Under the pieces are notes generated by a model that worked only from the letters and a program-made list of their open reading frames with translations, made no database searches and was not told the origin of the DNA. Positions 12,122 through 22,887 of a DNA stretch of 64,000 bases are shown piece after piece. The DNA comes from Pestalotiopsis fici W106-1 (taxonomy: Eukaryota > Ascomycota > Sordariomycetes > Amphisphaeriales > Sporocadaceae), in the NCBI RefSeq assembly GCF_000516985.1, contig NW_006917093.1, positions 2,232,001 through 2,296,000 on the forward strand. The letters run 5' to 3'. The translations under genes were made by a program, and so were the position numbers. How positions within the stretch are numbered: the stretch's first letter is position 1; the number at the start of each line of letters is the position of its first letter.

Positions 12122-13573
12122 ATGGTAGTTGTCGCGACAAATAAACGAGATTTGTCCCAGTCGATGGATACCTGCTTGACTCCCTTAGACTGGCTTATGC
12201 CTCAAGTATACGTCAGCCAGATTTTATGCTTCCGAACCAACAACCATCACGCCTTCGAAGTCCTGAGGGACGGCCTGCGCGGAATAGTTCAGGATGTTCC
12301 GTATCTACTAGGCGGAGTGGCGGGCCAGGTGACCCCAAGAGGGTCGATACAACTGGTGGAACCATATCAGACTGTCGATGACCTGCTATCGACAGAGGAT
12401 CTCTCGGAGTCGCTAGATTACGCTTCACTCCAAGCAAGTCATTTCCCACCCTCGTCGCTCAGTGATCCCGCCATCAGACCGCCGGGTACGACGCCCCCAT
12501 ACCCAACACCGGCGCCCGTGCTGCGTGCTCGGTTATCACTAGTCAAAGGCGGCGCTCTCTTGTGTGTCGCGGTGCATCATGGCACAACGGACATTACCGG
12601 CATCGGTGCCTTGCTCAAGCTCTGGGCTGCGCATTGTCGGGCAAGGTCTTCAGCTGCTGTGCAGTTTGACCGATCTTGCTATGACCGCAGTGAATTGTTT
12701 CGAGCGGCAGTGACAGACCCAAACAACTCAGGCCCCCTCGTTACCCCCGAGCTCGTCCATGTTCTCGATGGGCTCGAGCAGCCAAAGGCGAAGATAGATG
12801 GAGCGGTCTATGTGACTAGGATCTTGCATTTCTCTCAAGCTCTCTTGCAGGACTTGAAGACGATTGTGAATGAGCATGTGCGTTCCGTGCAAGGCCCCAT
12901 TAAATGGGTCTCGACCAGCGATGTCCTTACCGCCATCTTGTGGAGTGCCACGGTTTGGATGAAGGGCAGCAGTGATGCCCATGATGATGAGTTGGCGGAC
13001 AAGTCGAAAGTACTCTGCACAATAGGCATTCCAGTCAATTTCCGCACACATCTCAATCCGGCACTGCCTCCAAACTACCTCGGCGCGGCCTTTGCCATGA
13101 CTACGGCTTCTGCGACCCGCGCAGACCTTTGCGTGGCATCAACAGAAACCTGTTCGACGGATTCTGCTTCATTGAGCCAAGACTCCGTGTCGAGCTTGGC
13201 AAGAATCGCCACAGCCATTCGCACCTCCCTGGGCCGGGTGAATGATGCCAGCGTCAAAGATGTACTGCGCTTCGTGGCAGCTCAGCCAGACACTACGCGC
13301 ATCAAGCTGGGACCTCGCCACAATGGCATCTCGCTCGTGTCGTGGGCAGACCAAGGCGTCTACGAGCTAGATTGGGGCCATGCCCTGGGACGCTGCGACG
13401 CCGTGAGACTACCCCGGATGGCAAACAAGCGGGACCCCATTGTGCTACCGCGCGTTCCGGAGATGCAAGGCGTGCCAGCGGGTCTCGAGGTGATTGCTAG
13501 CTATGAAATGGAGGCAATGGAGCGGTTTTGTCGGAATCCATTAATTCAACGCTTTGCATCTGTCAGATGTTGA
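12122..13573 (+). CDS. HxxxD acyltransferase (PF02458-like transferase family)
   Basis: A single uninterrupted frame of 483 residues from the ATG at 12122. It has the two signatures of BAHD and trichothecene 3-O-acetyltransferase type enzymes: HxxxD at His153-Asp157 within VHHGTTDITG, and a DWGHALG segment at about 417, the counterpart of the structural DFGWG motif. The N-terminal LTPLDWLMPQVYV segment also fits fungal members. The His acts as general base to move an acyl group from CoA to an alcohol or amine. Such enzymes commonly act in fungal secondary metabolism or toxin self-protection, but no backbone enzyme (PKS, NRPS, terpene synthase) lies in the window, so the substrate cannot be inferred. 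The second motif is degenerate, as in many fungal relatives. Confidence 0.8.
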   Translation: MVVVATNKRDLSQSMDTCLTPLDWLMPQVYVSQILCFRTNNHHAFEVLRDGLRGIVQDVPYLLGGVAGQVTPRGSIQLVEPYQTVDDLLSTEDLSESLDYASLQASHFPPSSLSDPAIRPPGTTPPYPTPAPVLRARLSLVKGGALLCVAVHHGTTDITGIGALLKLWAAHCRARSSAAVQFDRSCYDRSELFRAAVTDPNNSGPLVTPELVHVLDGLEQPKAKIDGAVYVTRILHFSQALLQDLKTIVNEHVRSVQGPIKWVSTSDVLTAILWSATVWMKGSSDAHDDELADKSKVLCTIGIPVNFRTHLNPALPPNYLGAAFAMTTASATRADLCVASTETCSTDSASLSQDSVSSLARIATAIRTSLGRVNDASVKDVLRFVAAQPDTTRIKLGPRHNGISLVSWADQGVYELDWGHALGRCDAVRLPRMANKRDPIVLPRVPEMQGVPAGLEVIASYEMEAMERFCRNPLIQRFASVRC

Positions 13574-15174
13574 AACGAGGGCTGCTTGGGATGCAGTACC
13601 ATCAATGATGGTGCCCTGGATACTTCAATATGATCATATTTTTGGCAAATACATACTCTTTGCAAGATTCATCAGATCACGTGTATACAACGCCCAGGAA
13701 GTGTAATCTGGGCCGAAACTGTTGCCAATGTATATACTGCTCGAGCCAGAGGATCGTAGAAAATTGGCATCCATGGTATCATCAGTCCGCGCTACTCAAA
13801 TGGTGATTCACAGAGTCTCAGACATCTGCAGGGTCCTTCAAATAGATCCAAAGGTTGTTTCTCTGGTGATTGGACCTGTTCCATCTCAGCTGTCAAATCG
13901 GCCGTAGAGATGGGAGCAACTCTTGTACCGAGACATGACTGGTCAATCATATATTGTGTGTGATTCGGCAACTATCGAAGTATAATTGTATTGCATGACG
14001 TCATTGTGTAGTCCATTGTATCTCCAGATAGTGGTGAATAGTTGCTAGAATGGTGAAATGAGATTGAGGGTAAAAAGATAAATCGTAATATGCGAGTTCG
14101 CAATGTTCGTTGTGTCCGTTTGGGACTGCAGAGCACAGCCAAAGGCTAGAATGACATTGATAGATCAATTCGAAAAGTAATATTGCAGGTGTCAAAAATG
14201 AAGAGGTTATGTGTAAAGTATAACTGCGACAGAACTCGGTTTTGGCTTGGGTCTCACACAGCCATCGGCCGGCAGGAACAGAGTTGACAATAGATCGGGT
14301 GTCGTTGAATAAGTCATGATTGCCGGCCATTCCCTCAGCTGCAGGGACCTTGTTATTGACTGACGAAAATCTTGCACTATCCACGAATGACCCAAAATAT
14401 GCATACACAAGAAGCTGTGTGCTGCGTGATTCTTGAAATATGAAAGGCCTGATATACGTACTTATGTAGCCTTCTTCCAAGCCATAGTAGAAAGCACCCA
14501 AATCAACCTGATTATTCTACCGCTCAGATACTTCGAAAGCACAAATTTAACTGCGAGACTTCGGATACTGACCTATAGCTCCCCTCTCTCAACTAAGTTT
14601 TTCTGTTTCCGGAAAACAAAGATACGAGATGATCCATTCGGGATCCAGGAGGATGCATCTCACCTGGATCCTACTCGATTACGAGCAGGGGGCGGAGGCT
14701 GCCCTACCATCGGGGCCAACTCGGCTGACCTCACTCGGGAGAGGGCTGAATAAGATGGGGCCAATATGGACTCGTGTTGTCTATACAAAATATCGCTGAT
14801 ATTATTTGGGGGCTTGATGCGGTGTCACTTCAAGTAGGCTGTTGTCTATACAAAATATTGCTGACATTATTTGGGGGCTTGATGCGGTGTCACTTCAAGT
14901 AGGCTATTGGTGGGCGTCAGCAGCAGGACTTTGCGTGGTGGGCATGTAAGGAAGAGGCGTGGTCAGCGTGTTCAGCCTGACAATCTTAAGTATGTATACC
15001 AACAAAAAGTCCCCTACGTCTGAGACAGGGTTCCTTTGCAGGACTGAATGTCTCCTGTGAGGGTAAAAGGTCGAATACTGGCAACTTTATATGTCTCTAT
15101 TTTCCTCTCCTTATCTTGCCTTCCTGTCTGCATCCGCCAGCCGACAGCGGTACTCGTTCAGCGATTTGGTAAAT
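13574..15174. other. intergenic region, contains a 65-bp tandem duplication
   Basis: AT-rich spacer before the lipoxygenase gene. The 166-codon minus-strand frame at 14001-14501 resembles no family. The clear structure is a 65-bp direct duplication at 14776-14905, 270 to 400 bp upstream of the lipoxygenase start, within its likely promoter. Confidence 0.5.
14776..14905. repeat. 65-bp tandem duplication
   Basis: Two adjacent copies, 14776-14840 and 14841-14905, differ at only two positions, one C/T exchange in each direction (TATCGCTGATATT against TATTGCTGACATT). The near-identity points to a recent duplication. It may add a second copy of a regulatory site to the lipoxygenase promoter. Confidence 0.9.
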
Positions 15175-17100
15175 ATGGGTTATACATCGATCGTCTCGGG
15201 AATTCTTATGAGCCTTGCTCTGCAAGGCACACAGGCTGCTTCCATACCAAGAGATGAGATCTTGAATAGGGCGTCGTTACTAGACCCATACACGTTGCCA
15301 TCAAAGGCGACCGACTCGTTTGCTCGCTCTTTGGCCATCACCCTGAAGCAAAGCGGCTACACGTACGGTCCTCCGGTCGCAGGTGGACCATACTTTCCAA
15401 CGGGCGTCCTAGGTTTAGTCAGGGTGGCAGCGGATGGAGTTGCGATTTCGGCCGACCTCGCACCCGTCACAGCTGCCGCTGGACTGGACAGTGCCGAGAG
15501 CCTTGCATCGGCAGCGGAATATAATGGCCTGCAAACGTTGCATGACTATACGCTACTCTACGATGGCCACTGGAAAGACACGCTACCCTCTGGGCCGGTG
15601 CCAGGAATTCTGACCAACTACACCCAGGACCTACTCTTTTCAATGGAGCGTCTGTCACTGAGTCCCTATCAAGTAAAGAGGCTCAATCCAACCTCAGACG
15701 AGCTACAGTTCAGCATTGATGATGCGGTCGCTCAGAATATCACTGGTTTGACGCTGCAAGGGCTCTTCAGCGACGGACGACTGTTTTACGCCGACTACAG
15801 AGACCAGAAGGACTTGACCAGGACAGAACGCTACGCTGCTGCTTGTGATGCCTACTTCTACATTGATCAAACGTCTGGAGACTTTTTGCCCCTGGCTATC
15901 CGGACAAATGTGGGCGAGAACCTGATCTATACCCCGAATGACGAGCCCAATGACTGGCTTCTTGCCAAGATCATGTACAACGTCAATGACTTTTGGTTTG
16001 CTCAGTGGAACCATTTGGCCAGCACGCATGAAGTTGTCCAGATCACCTATCTGGCCGCCATTAGGACGCTGAGTGACGATCATCCCGTCCTGGCCATTCT
16101 CGACCGTATCACTTACGAGGTAAAGAAACCCCCAATGACATTCACTACTTTCAGACGCATGCTCACTTCCATAGGTCTTTGCGATTCAGCCACTGGCTGC
16201 CAGCTTGTTGTTCAATGCGGGAGGCGCTGCTGATGAACTGTTTCCATTTACTGGCACAGAGGCTCAGGATTACTCAACTAAACGATACTCAGAGGACGGC
16301 AGCGGTCGTTTTGAGGCCAACTATTTGGAAACCGACCTTGAGTCTCGTGGACTCTTGAACAGCCAGTTTGGACCAGCACTCAAGCACTTTCCATTTTACG
16401 AAGATGCTTCTGTCATCCACGACGCCATTCACGCATTCATGACTTCATTTGTAGATTCCTATTACCAAAAGGACTCTGATGTGACTGGGGACACGGAACT
16501 GCAAGCCTGGGTGACTGAGGCACAAGGCCCAGCGGAGGCCATCGACTTCCCCACGATTCAGAGCAAGTCTGCACTGATTGATGCTCTGACACATATGGTA
16601 AGTTACAATTATTTGCGCCATGTCCCTTGCCTCGTAATAATCCTATCTGACCCATGTTACTCATTCAGGCTCATCTCGTCTCGGCGGCCCACCATACCAT
16701 CAACACCAACGAGCTCCTCTCGGCCAGCTCAACACTGCCCTTTCACACGCCCTCGCTATACCAAGCGCCGCCGGCATCCAAGGGATCCGTGGACAATGTG
16801 GCCACATTCCTCCCAAAGTTGGACAAGGTAGAGACGCAGCTTGGGTTCGCGGCGCTGTTTGCGCGTGAGGGCTTTGCCGGCACCAACCGCACTCTGTCGC
16901 ACATGTTTGACGACAACGACATGCTGGATCGCATGGATGATGATGTTCGGGCAGCCGCCGCTACCTTTTACGACAGCATGCAAGAGCTCAGCGCCCAAGT
17001 ATCCTCGCGGACATTTACAGCGGATGGGCTGAGCCAGGGCATGCCGTTTGTTTGGAAGGCTTTGGACCCAAATGTCGCCCCTTTCTCGTTGACTGTCTAA
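15175..17100 (+). CDS. secreted manganese-type lipoxygenase
   Basis: Three exons, 15175-16119, 16175-16597 and 16669-17100, with introns of 55 and 71 nt, give 599 residues. The ATG at 15175 is preferred over the upstream in-frame ATG at 15091 because it starts a clean signal peptide (MGYTSIVSGILMSLALQG, cleavage near TQA-AS). The five iron/manganese ligands of the lipoxygenase fold are all present: His280 and His285 in WNHLASTHEVVQ, His464 and Asn468 in SAAHHTIN, and the C-terminal carboxylate of Val599. C-terminal Val rather than Ile, secretion and length of about 600 residues are typical of fungal Mn-lipoxygenases of the Gaeumannomyces/Magnaporthe type. These oxidise linoleic and linolenic acid to hydroperoxides outside the cell. 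Metal choice is inferred, not seen. Confidence 0.9.
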
Positions 17101-17882
17101 GATATTTCTTCATGGTAGATTAGAATTAAGAATAATAATTTTGGTAATATGTTTATCAAACAACATGAAGTTGATGTTTACCGATGCACTGGTGATTCCT
17201 ATCGGGTTCCTATATGACATATATATTTGAGACCTTGCTATATCGCTAGGGAAGTATTACAGGTAGGTTTGCTTCATGTACTGTGATTGTTGTAAATTAT
17301 ATCATTAAAAGGATTACGTTACTCCAGCTCTTTCGTGGTAATGTATTGCTTCTTGTCCTGTTGTGAATGGCGTTCGCACGCACGAAGATTTTGCGGATGT
17401 CTCTGGGAATGACAGACCATACGCCTGGCTATCAATTCTTTCTGCACAAGTGGCTGCAGACATGAAATCCATATCAGGTGGCCCAATGTCCATTGATATC
17501 ACAGAAAGAGTTACTCGTGTGGAAATAATTTTTAACGCTCATCTGAAGTTGATCAATGGAGGGTTATTTATAACCCTTCATCAAAGAAATGATCGCTCAA
17601 AACCTGAAACAGCGATGATTCACGCGGCATACTCCATACCGACAATGAATCAATCCATATTCGAGTTAGGCAATTTGCGTTATTCATAGTCTGTCCTTCT
17701 CATCATCGACGCCCGTGGAGGGTCAACAACTGAGAACATCATAACGCCACCATGGCTCTGAAAATACATACCGCTCTATATAAATATCAGTATTTCCCCC
17801 AAAAAGAACGATGATTTGACCCACTGAATCTCTTGACTTCAGCCTCCTCCCAACCCATACCAGCATATTTCGGTGAACAAAG
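17101..17882. other. intergenic spacer
   Basis: AT-rich 3' region of the lipoxygenase gene and promoter of the kinase gene. A 108-codon plus-strand frame at 17363-17689 has no recognisable similarity and I do not call it. Confidence 0.5.
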
Positions 17883-19488
17883 ATGGCCTTTCTCAAGAAT
17901 CTCTTTCGCTGCAAACTCTGCAAAAGCAGAAAACATGAGCTCGAAGCAAGAAACACAGCAAACAGTAGAGTTACGCAAGAGCTCCAACCATTGCCTACAG
18001 ACATTACCAATCCGGTTCAACCCTCTCCTCCATACGATGCAACGCCACTATCCGCCACCGAAATCGCCGAGGCTTACCGCCGCAAGGTCGATTTGGAGAT
18101 GACACCCCCCGAGCCTACCTGGAAGCGCCTACCCCTGGACAAGAAGCTGGAAGAGGAGAGGAACCCCGGTTATCGAGCCGACACCTGGTATCACGTCCAC
18201 ATTGGCGAGGTCATCAACGAGAGGTATCAGGTATGCACCAAACTTGGCTGGGGCGACACTTCGACAGTCTGGCTGGCCAAGGACTTGCGGTATGACATTT
18301 ACCTTTTTATCCCATGAGTAAAAGAATGAACAAAAGTTGACTCTTTGGATTACTTTCTCCCGGGGCAGAAACGCACGCTACGTAAGCCTCAAAGTCTGCG
18401 CCAACCCTAATGACCAGCGCCTGCGCGAGCTCGACTTTCTTCTGCATATTACACGGCTCTACTCTGACCATCCGGGTGCACAAAGCGTCGCCACGCTGCT
18501 CGATCACTTCCGCGTCCACCGCCGAGGCTACGCCTACCTGTGCCTGGTGACCAATGTGTTGGGCCCCAGCCTGGCTGTTCGCGTCCGTCCCGAGGTCCGT
18601 CAGCTTGAGATTGACTGGCTCAAGGAGCAGCTCTATCGCCTCTTGCAGGCAGTGGATTTCTTGCACTCTGAGGCACACATTGTACATGGAGGTGAGATTC
18701 TTCACTTCTTCTTGAAACCACTTCATAGAACTCGAGCTAAAAACTCTTTTCAGATATATGGCCCCCCAATGTCCTCTGCGCCATCCCGGACCGACGCGTC
18801 CTCCAGGCCCTCGACGACCTCGAGGCGACGCAGCCCAGTAACCGTAAACTAGACGGCGGCCGGGTGATTTACGAGTCGCGGGCGGTACAGCTCACGGGAG
18901 AAGAGGAGCCGTCCTTGTTGACTGCGCGGGCGCCGCCCGTGCTCATTGACTTTGGCAACTCGCGCCTCAGCCCCGACGCCTTTGACCTCGAGCATATGCG
19001 CTTCCTGCGCGAGAGCGATAATATGCGCGCCGACGAGCCGTACCAACCCGAACGGGATATTCAGTGGATTGGTCGATTGGTGAGTCTTGTACTATTGACC
19101 AGAAGTCTTTTTAGCTTCTGCATTTTGTTTGGTGAGCTTGACAATTGGGAATTTGTCCACGAGCAAAACTAGAAAATTACGTTTGCTAATACTAGATTAT
19201 TAACAGTTCGTCGGTCTGTTGGAAGGTCGAGCCTTATACAAGAAGAACATGGCAAAGGAGGGCGATTGTACCAAGAACAAGGATTTGGAAGGCGAACTCA
19301 AGGGCGAAGAAAGCGACCTGCGAGCGCTCGTCTGGAGGATGAAGAACATTACGGTACCAAAAGAGAAACCGGCGAGCGCCGCAGATGAGGAGGCCAAAGA
19401 GGAAAAAGACATTGGCCCCGTCCTGACTGTGAAAGGGCTTCTTCGAGACCAGATCTTTCTGAGCGCGTCTTTTCATCATAGTTGGTAA
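17883..19488 (+). CDS. SRPK-like protein kinase, partly degenerate
   Basis: Four exons, 17883-18289, 18369-18691, 18754-19079 and 19207-19488, give 445 residues; all phases agree. The ERYQVCTKLGWGDTSTVWLA segment (about 112-132) is the glycine loop typical of fungal SR-protein kinases. Lys144 in YVSLKVC is the ATP-binding lysine. The catalytic loop reads HGDIWPPNVL (His242-Asp244, Asn249), with Gly in place of the usual Arg or Thr. IDFGNS (Asp309) supplies the magnesium aspartate. After this the activation segment is very short with no recognisable APE, passing straight to a helix F-like stretch DIQWIGRLFVGLLEGRALY; the C-lobe is cut short, ending with a Lys/Glu-rich tail. The core phosphotransfer residues remain, so activity is possible, but substrate docking must differ from true SRPKs. 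Such shortened SRPK-like genes are numerous in Pezizomycotina. Confidence 0.8.
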
Positions 19489-19713
19489 AGGAACTGGGAA
19501 AAAATTTAGATCCATGAGGGACCATTCAATGAGGTATCCTCATGTCTTCATCATTGCCATTAGAATAGCTGACTCGGAACTGCCAGGTAGAAAAACGTAA
19601 GGAGAATTTGTTCGCATTCATATCAAGTCATCTGCAGAGTAATAAACCTCGGAGCCCATCGAACCTGGGCCATCTGCCCCCTAGAAAAGACGGAACAAGA
19701 TCTAAAAGCCAGC

Positions 19714-19718
19714 AAAAA
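19714..19718 (-). terminator. Pol III terminator of the tRNA-like gene
   Basis: A five-T run on the minus strand directly downstream of the tRNA-like element, the minimal signal for RNA polymerase III termination. Confidence 0.5.
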
Positions 19719-19723
19719 TGACA

Positions 19724-19829
19724 TCCCAACTCCAGGATTCGAACCCGGCTCTTCTCCCCCCTAAGGGCCAGTTCCGCGCAATAGGCTTCCCTGGTGACTA
19801 CAGATGTGCTGCCACTACACCAAGCTGGG
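19724..19829 (-). tRNA. tRNA-like Pol III gene, isotype unclear
   Basis: Read on the minus strand, the ends form a complete 7-bp acceptor stem (CCCAGCT with AGTTGGG, one G-T pair) followed by an A discriminator. The D arm is GTGT-AGTGGCA-GCAC, containing an A box TGGTGTAGTGG. The T arm is CCGGG-TTCGAAT-CCTGG, containing a perfect B box GGTTCGAATCC. A TTTTT run follows 5 nt after the discriminator. Between D and T arms there are about 34 extra nucleotides, and no clean anticodon stem-loop. TCTGT can pair with GGAGA only with a mismatch, and an alternative hairpin ATCTG-TAGTCAC-CAGGG lacks T33. It is either an intron-containing tRNA with an unusual insertion or a decaying tRNA gene that keeps its promoter boxes. 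Confidence 0.45.
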
Positions 19830-20513
19830 CAAGACTTTTCCGCAAATACCGTCTCATAACCACAGGTCAAGCCAGGTTGCAGGATGGATAACCTAAAGAG
19901 GCTGTGAAACCTTCTTTTGGACCAGATTCCCAGACTCACGAGCCCACAAGCTTCCATAATCTGTACTTTGGTTACTAGTTCCCATCAGTCAAGCCTCTCT
20001 CACACGCCACGATAGCCTTGTACTCTTCCAGCACTAAGCTACAGATCTGCTAATATAAGGTGAATTTGGTATTGTGGACAAGGATCTATAAAGTTGATTT
20101 GATGATACAAGCACTAAGCGGGTAGAAGTTTACTGAAAATTTATAGCAGCAGGTCCGTCAGTAGTCGCAGCAGCTGTCCGAGCAACAATCCCATCAACCA
20201 AAGCAGCGTGGTTTGTAAGAAACAACTCCACGTTCAACAACATGCCCATGAGATGATTTAAATAATAGTTTCAGCAACATTAACAGCAACTTGTTCCTCC
20301 TGACCTAGACGAATCTCTGCAGTTCAGGACATCTGCCGTTACTGTTCTATGCTGTTTGATGCAAATTTCTCCATCGAAATAACCTATGATGAATGCCTTG
20401 AATGAAAATAAAATATTGGGTGTTTAAAAGGCTGTGACACAGACTACTAGGTACTTATGATCTGACCAGCGGGCGACTGAGAATGGTGAACTCGTGTTGA
20501 TACTCACACACGC

Positions 20514-21899
20514 CTATGTATCGACATGTGGTGCTCGAAAGACATCGGGCGTTATATTCCTAAGTACAGAACAATACCTGTCAGTCATTCGCGGTGTCGG
20601 AAGTAGTTCCTCTGCTTGACCCTTCTCATTGATCCTGTTCGCCTCGGCCAACTCGCCTTCTGTAAGCACGCTCCGCCAAGCCAGGAACAGTGAGTTCCAT
20701 TCAAAGGGAGCACATTTGACTTCGGGCAGCGTCGTAACGGGAGCGAAACGCGGCCACGTATCAATAAGTCCATAGCCCTGCATCCTCGCCTCACACCAAA
20801 AGGCAAACCCCCGGCGTCGATAAAAGTCCCACGGGACGCGCTGCAAGGGCGAGACCTCGCCGTAGGCGTGATGGCTATCGTCGGGATTGTGCACCACCTC
20901 CAAGACGGTCATCATTTCCGACCAGTAACTCTCCACCTCCAAGACATGTTGACGACAAGAAACCGGCGCCGGATAGTCCCTAGTCTTGGGCAGAGTATCC
21001 AGCGCCGCGGCAGCAGTAATGTTGGCAACCCCTTCCATGTCCTCGACATAGTCCATCACCGTATACACGAGCTCGTCCTCGAGACAAATCAACTGTCGCA
21101 GCCAATCGGTCGTACCAGAATTCTTGTTGAACCAACCTGCACAGGTCGGATTCAGCAGATAAATGGTTTCGAATCTCTGCACACCACAGACATCGGAGTC
21201 CGGCCAGTTCAGCTCGCCGGCCGCCGCCGCGGCCTTGAGGTCCTCGTGGACCTGCAGCCGCCACGAGGCGCGGAGCACGCGCTGCTCCTCGCACCACTTT
21301 GGCGGGCCTTCGTCGCGCTTAACCACGGGCACCGCCGCGGGCTGCTGCTCCCAGGCCCCGACGAACTCGGTCTTGTTGGGCCCGCGGAACTCGCTCTCCC
21401 AGACAAAGTCTTCATCCGCCACGTGCATGGGCGGCGGCATGTTGCGGAAGCGCGCCAAGTACGTGGACAGACAGCCCACCATGAGGCGCTCGAGGCGGTA
21501 GTGGCTGACGAGGACGCCGCGCAGGACCGAGGCGGGCACAATGGAAGCGTCCAGGCGCAGCGGCGGCCGTGTCCAGTGCGGGGGCTTGTAGGTATGCTCC
21601 GTGGTCTCGGAATTGCCCATGTGTTGAAAGTCTTTCAGATTGGAAACCCCCGGTAGATCCACACCGGCACGTATATAAGCCGACATGCGGATCAATGGGC
21701 CGGTGTACCGATGGACGGCACCCGAGGCCAGGTTCGCCTCAACAATCTCGGCGCCATATGTATCAAAAACGCGGGCTGCGGCGGGCGAGGCTTCGAGATA
21801 GTTGTGTAGAGCCGTTAGATCAGAAAGCTCTTTAAGAATGGATAGTGAGATTTCGACAGGAAGAGACTCCCAATCCCGCCCGGGAGTTGGTGGTGACAT
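20514..21899 (-). CDS. F-box-like protein
   Basis: An intronless frame of 461 residues from the ATG at 21899; the frame is open 18 codons further upstream but starts there only with TTG. The N-terminus ESLPVEISLSILKELSDLTA followed by a short helical stretch has the form of an F-box, which would recruit a substrate to an SCF ubiquitin ligase through Skp1. The rest shows no repeat or catalytic motif I recognise; Trp and Pro are frequent. A second F-box-like gene follows on the same strand at 22888-24183, but the two proteins are not obviously paralogous. The function beyond the F-box is unknown. Confidence 0.75.
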   Translation of the reverse strand: MSPPTPGRDWESLPVEISLSILKELSDLTALHNYLEASPAAARVFDTYGAEIVEANLASGAVHRYTGPLIRMSAYIRAGVDLPGVSNLKDFQHMGNSETTEHTYKPPHWTRPPLRLDASIVPASVLRGVLVSHYRLERLMVGCLSTYLARFRNMPPPMHVADEDFVWESEFRGPNKTEFVGAWEQQPAAVPVVKRDEGPPKWCEEQRVLRASWRLQVHEDLKAAAAAGELNWPDSDVCGVQRFETIYLLNPTCAGWFNKNSGTTDWLRQLICLEDELVYTVMDYVEDMEGVANITAAAALDTLPKTRDYPAPVSCRQHVLEVESYWSEMMTVLEVVHNPDDSHHAYGEVSPLQRVPWDFYRRRGFAFWCEARMQGYGLIDTWPRFAPVTTLPEVKCAPFEWNSLFLAWRSVLTEGELAEANRINEKGQAEELLPTPRMTDRYCSVLRNITPDVFRAPHVDT

Positions 21900-22887
21900 G
21901 GCTGCGCGCAGTGATTCTGGGATGAAAACAATAAACTTGAGAATGGTGTGCAATTACGTTGGTGGAAGAGGTCCCATATATAGGATCTATCATCATATGA
22001 TGGGTTATCTCAAGTATACTTTTCGAGTCATCATACAAGGGTTAGCCGGATGCAAATGCGCACTAAATCAACCAAGGGAAGTGGATCAATATGCTTAAAT
22101 ATGGGAATAAATCACAATCAGGTACCTGCTCATATCCATGGTTTGGTTGGAGCAGGGGTAGGAGAAGGGGCCCATTTGCGCCGCAGCCTGTGACTCAATT
22201 GAGGCACAGTGACAAGTGTTGAGCAGTAAAGGCGAGAATGGAAATTGCACTGACCAAAACTCACCTGCTGTACAACTGGGTCAAAACCACCCAGCAAACT
22301 CAGAGTCCCTTAATCATCAGGTCGATGATCATTTATCCAGCTGGGCGGCAACGGCAACAAAAGGCTAGCCCACTGTATGGGAGTTTGATGACAGCGAAAA
22401 GGCCACTGATCACAACCAAAGAAGAGAAGAAGAAGAAAAGACTCGACAACAACATTGTATAAGTCCCTAGCTAATAGTAATGATATTCAATGAGTAGAAT
22501 GACAATGGGTTCGTTCGCGAGAGAGTATGTCATGTCATGCAAATATACTCGAAAATAGAGGTGGAGAGACCAGAGGTTGGAAATGGCGACGAGCACAGTC
22601 GGCTTCCAATACAATTAATCTAGATGAATGACAATGATCTACGCTGTATACTTTTTGAACCTTTCAGGGATGTTCAAAAGAGCCCCGAGCCATAGAGATC
22701 ATTGAAAGTCCAAGCCGTTGATTCCAGCAGAGAGTACGTCATTACTACCATTTGCAAGTGTGAAATGTGGTTGGGAAAACATGAACGCTGTATATACTGT
22801 ATCGATCGCTATATCAAGTGGACCTTATTCAATAATCAGGAAGCGGCCATATCTCCTTGTGTCTTTCCAAAATCAATGTCAGCGCTG
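21900..22887. other. intergenic spacer
   Basis: AT-rich spacer between two minus-strand F-box-like genes. It should hold the promoter of the gene at 20514-21899 and the 3' end of the next. Small frames present have no support. Confidence 0.5.

Larger units (their letters stand above)
19489..20513. other. intergenic region with a tRNA-like gene
   Basis: This spacer lies between two convergent genes. It carries the tRNA-like element at 19724-19829 and is otherwise AT-rich without a supportable protein gene. Confidence 0.5.

Noticed and set aside
14001..14501. 166-codon minus-strand open frame
   Set aside because: AT-rich spacer with no family resemblance; another frame overlaps it.
12122..17100. 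Acyltransferase plus lipoxygenase as a secondary-metabolite cluster
   Set aside because: No PKS, NRPS, terpene synthase, P450 or transporter nearby; adjacency alone does not support a cluster.
20868..21656. 262-codon plus-strand open frame
   Set aside because: Fully antisense to the F-box-like gene; His/Arg-rich shadow of a GC-rich coding region.
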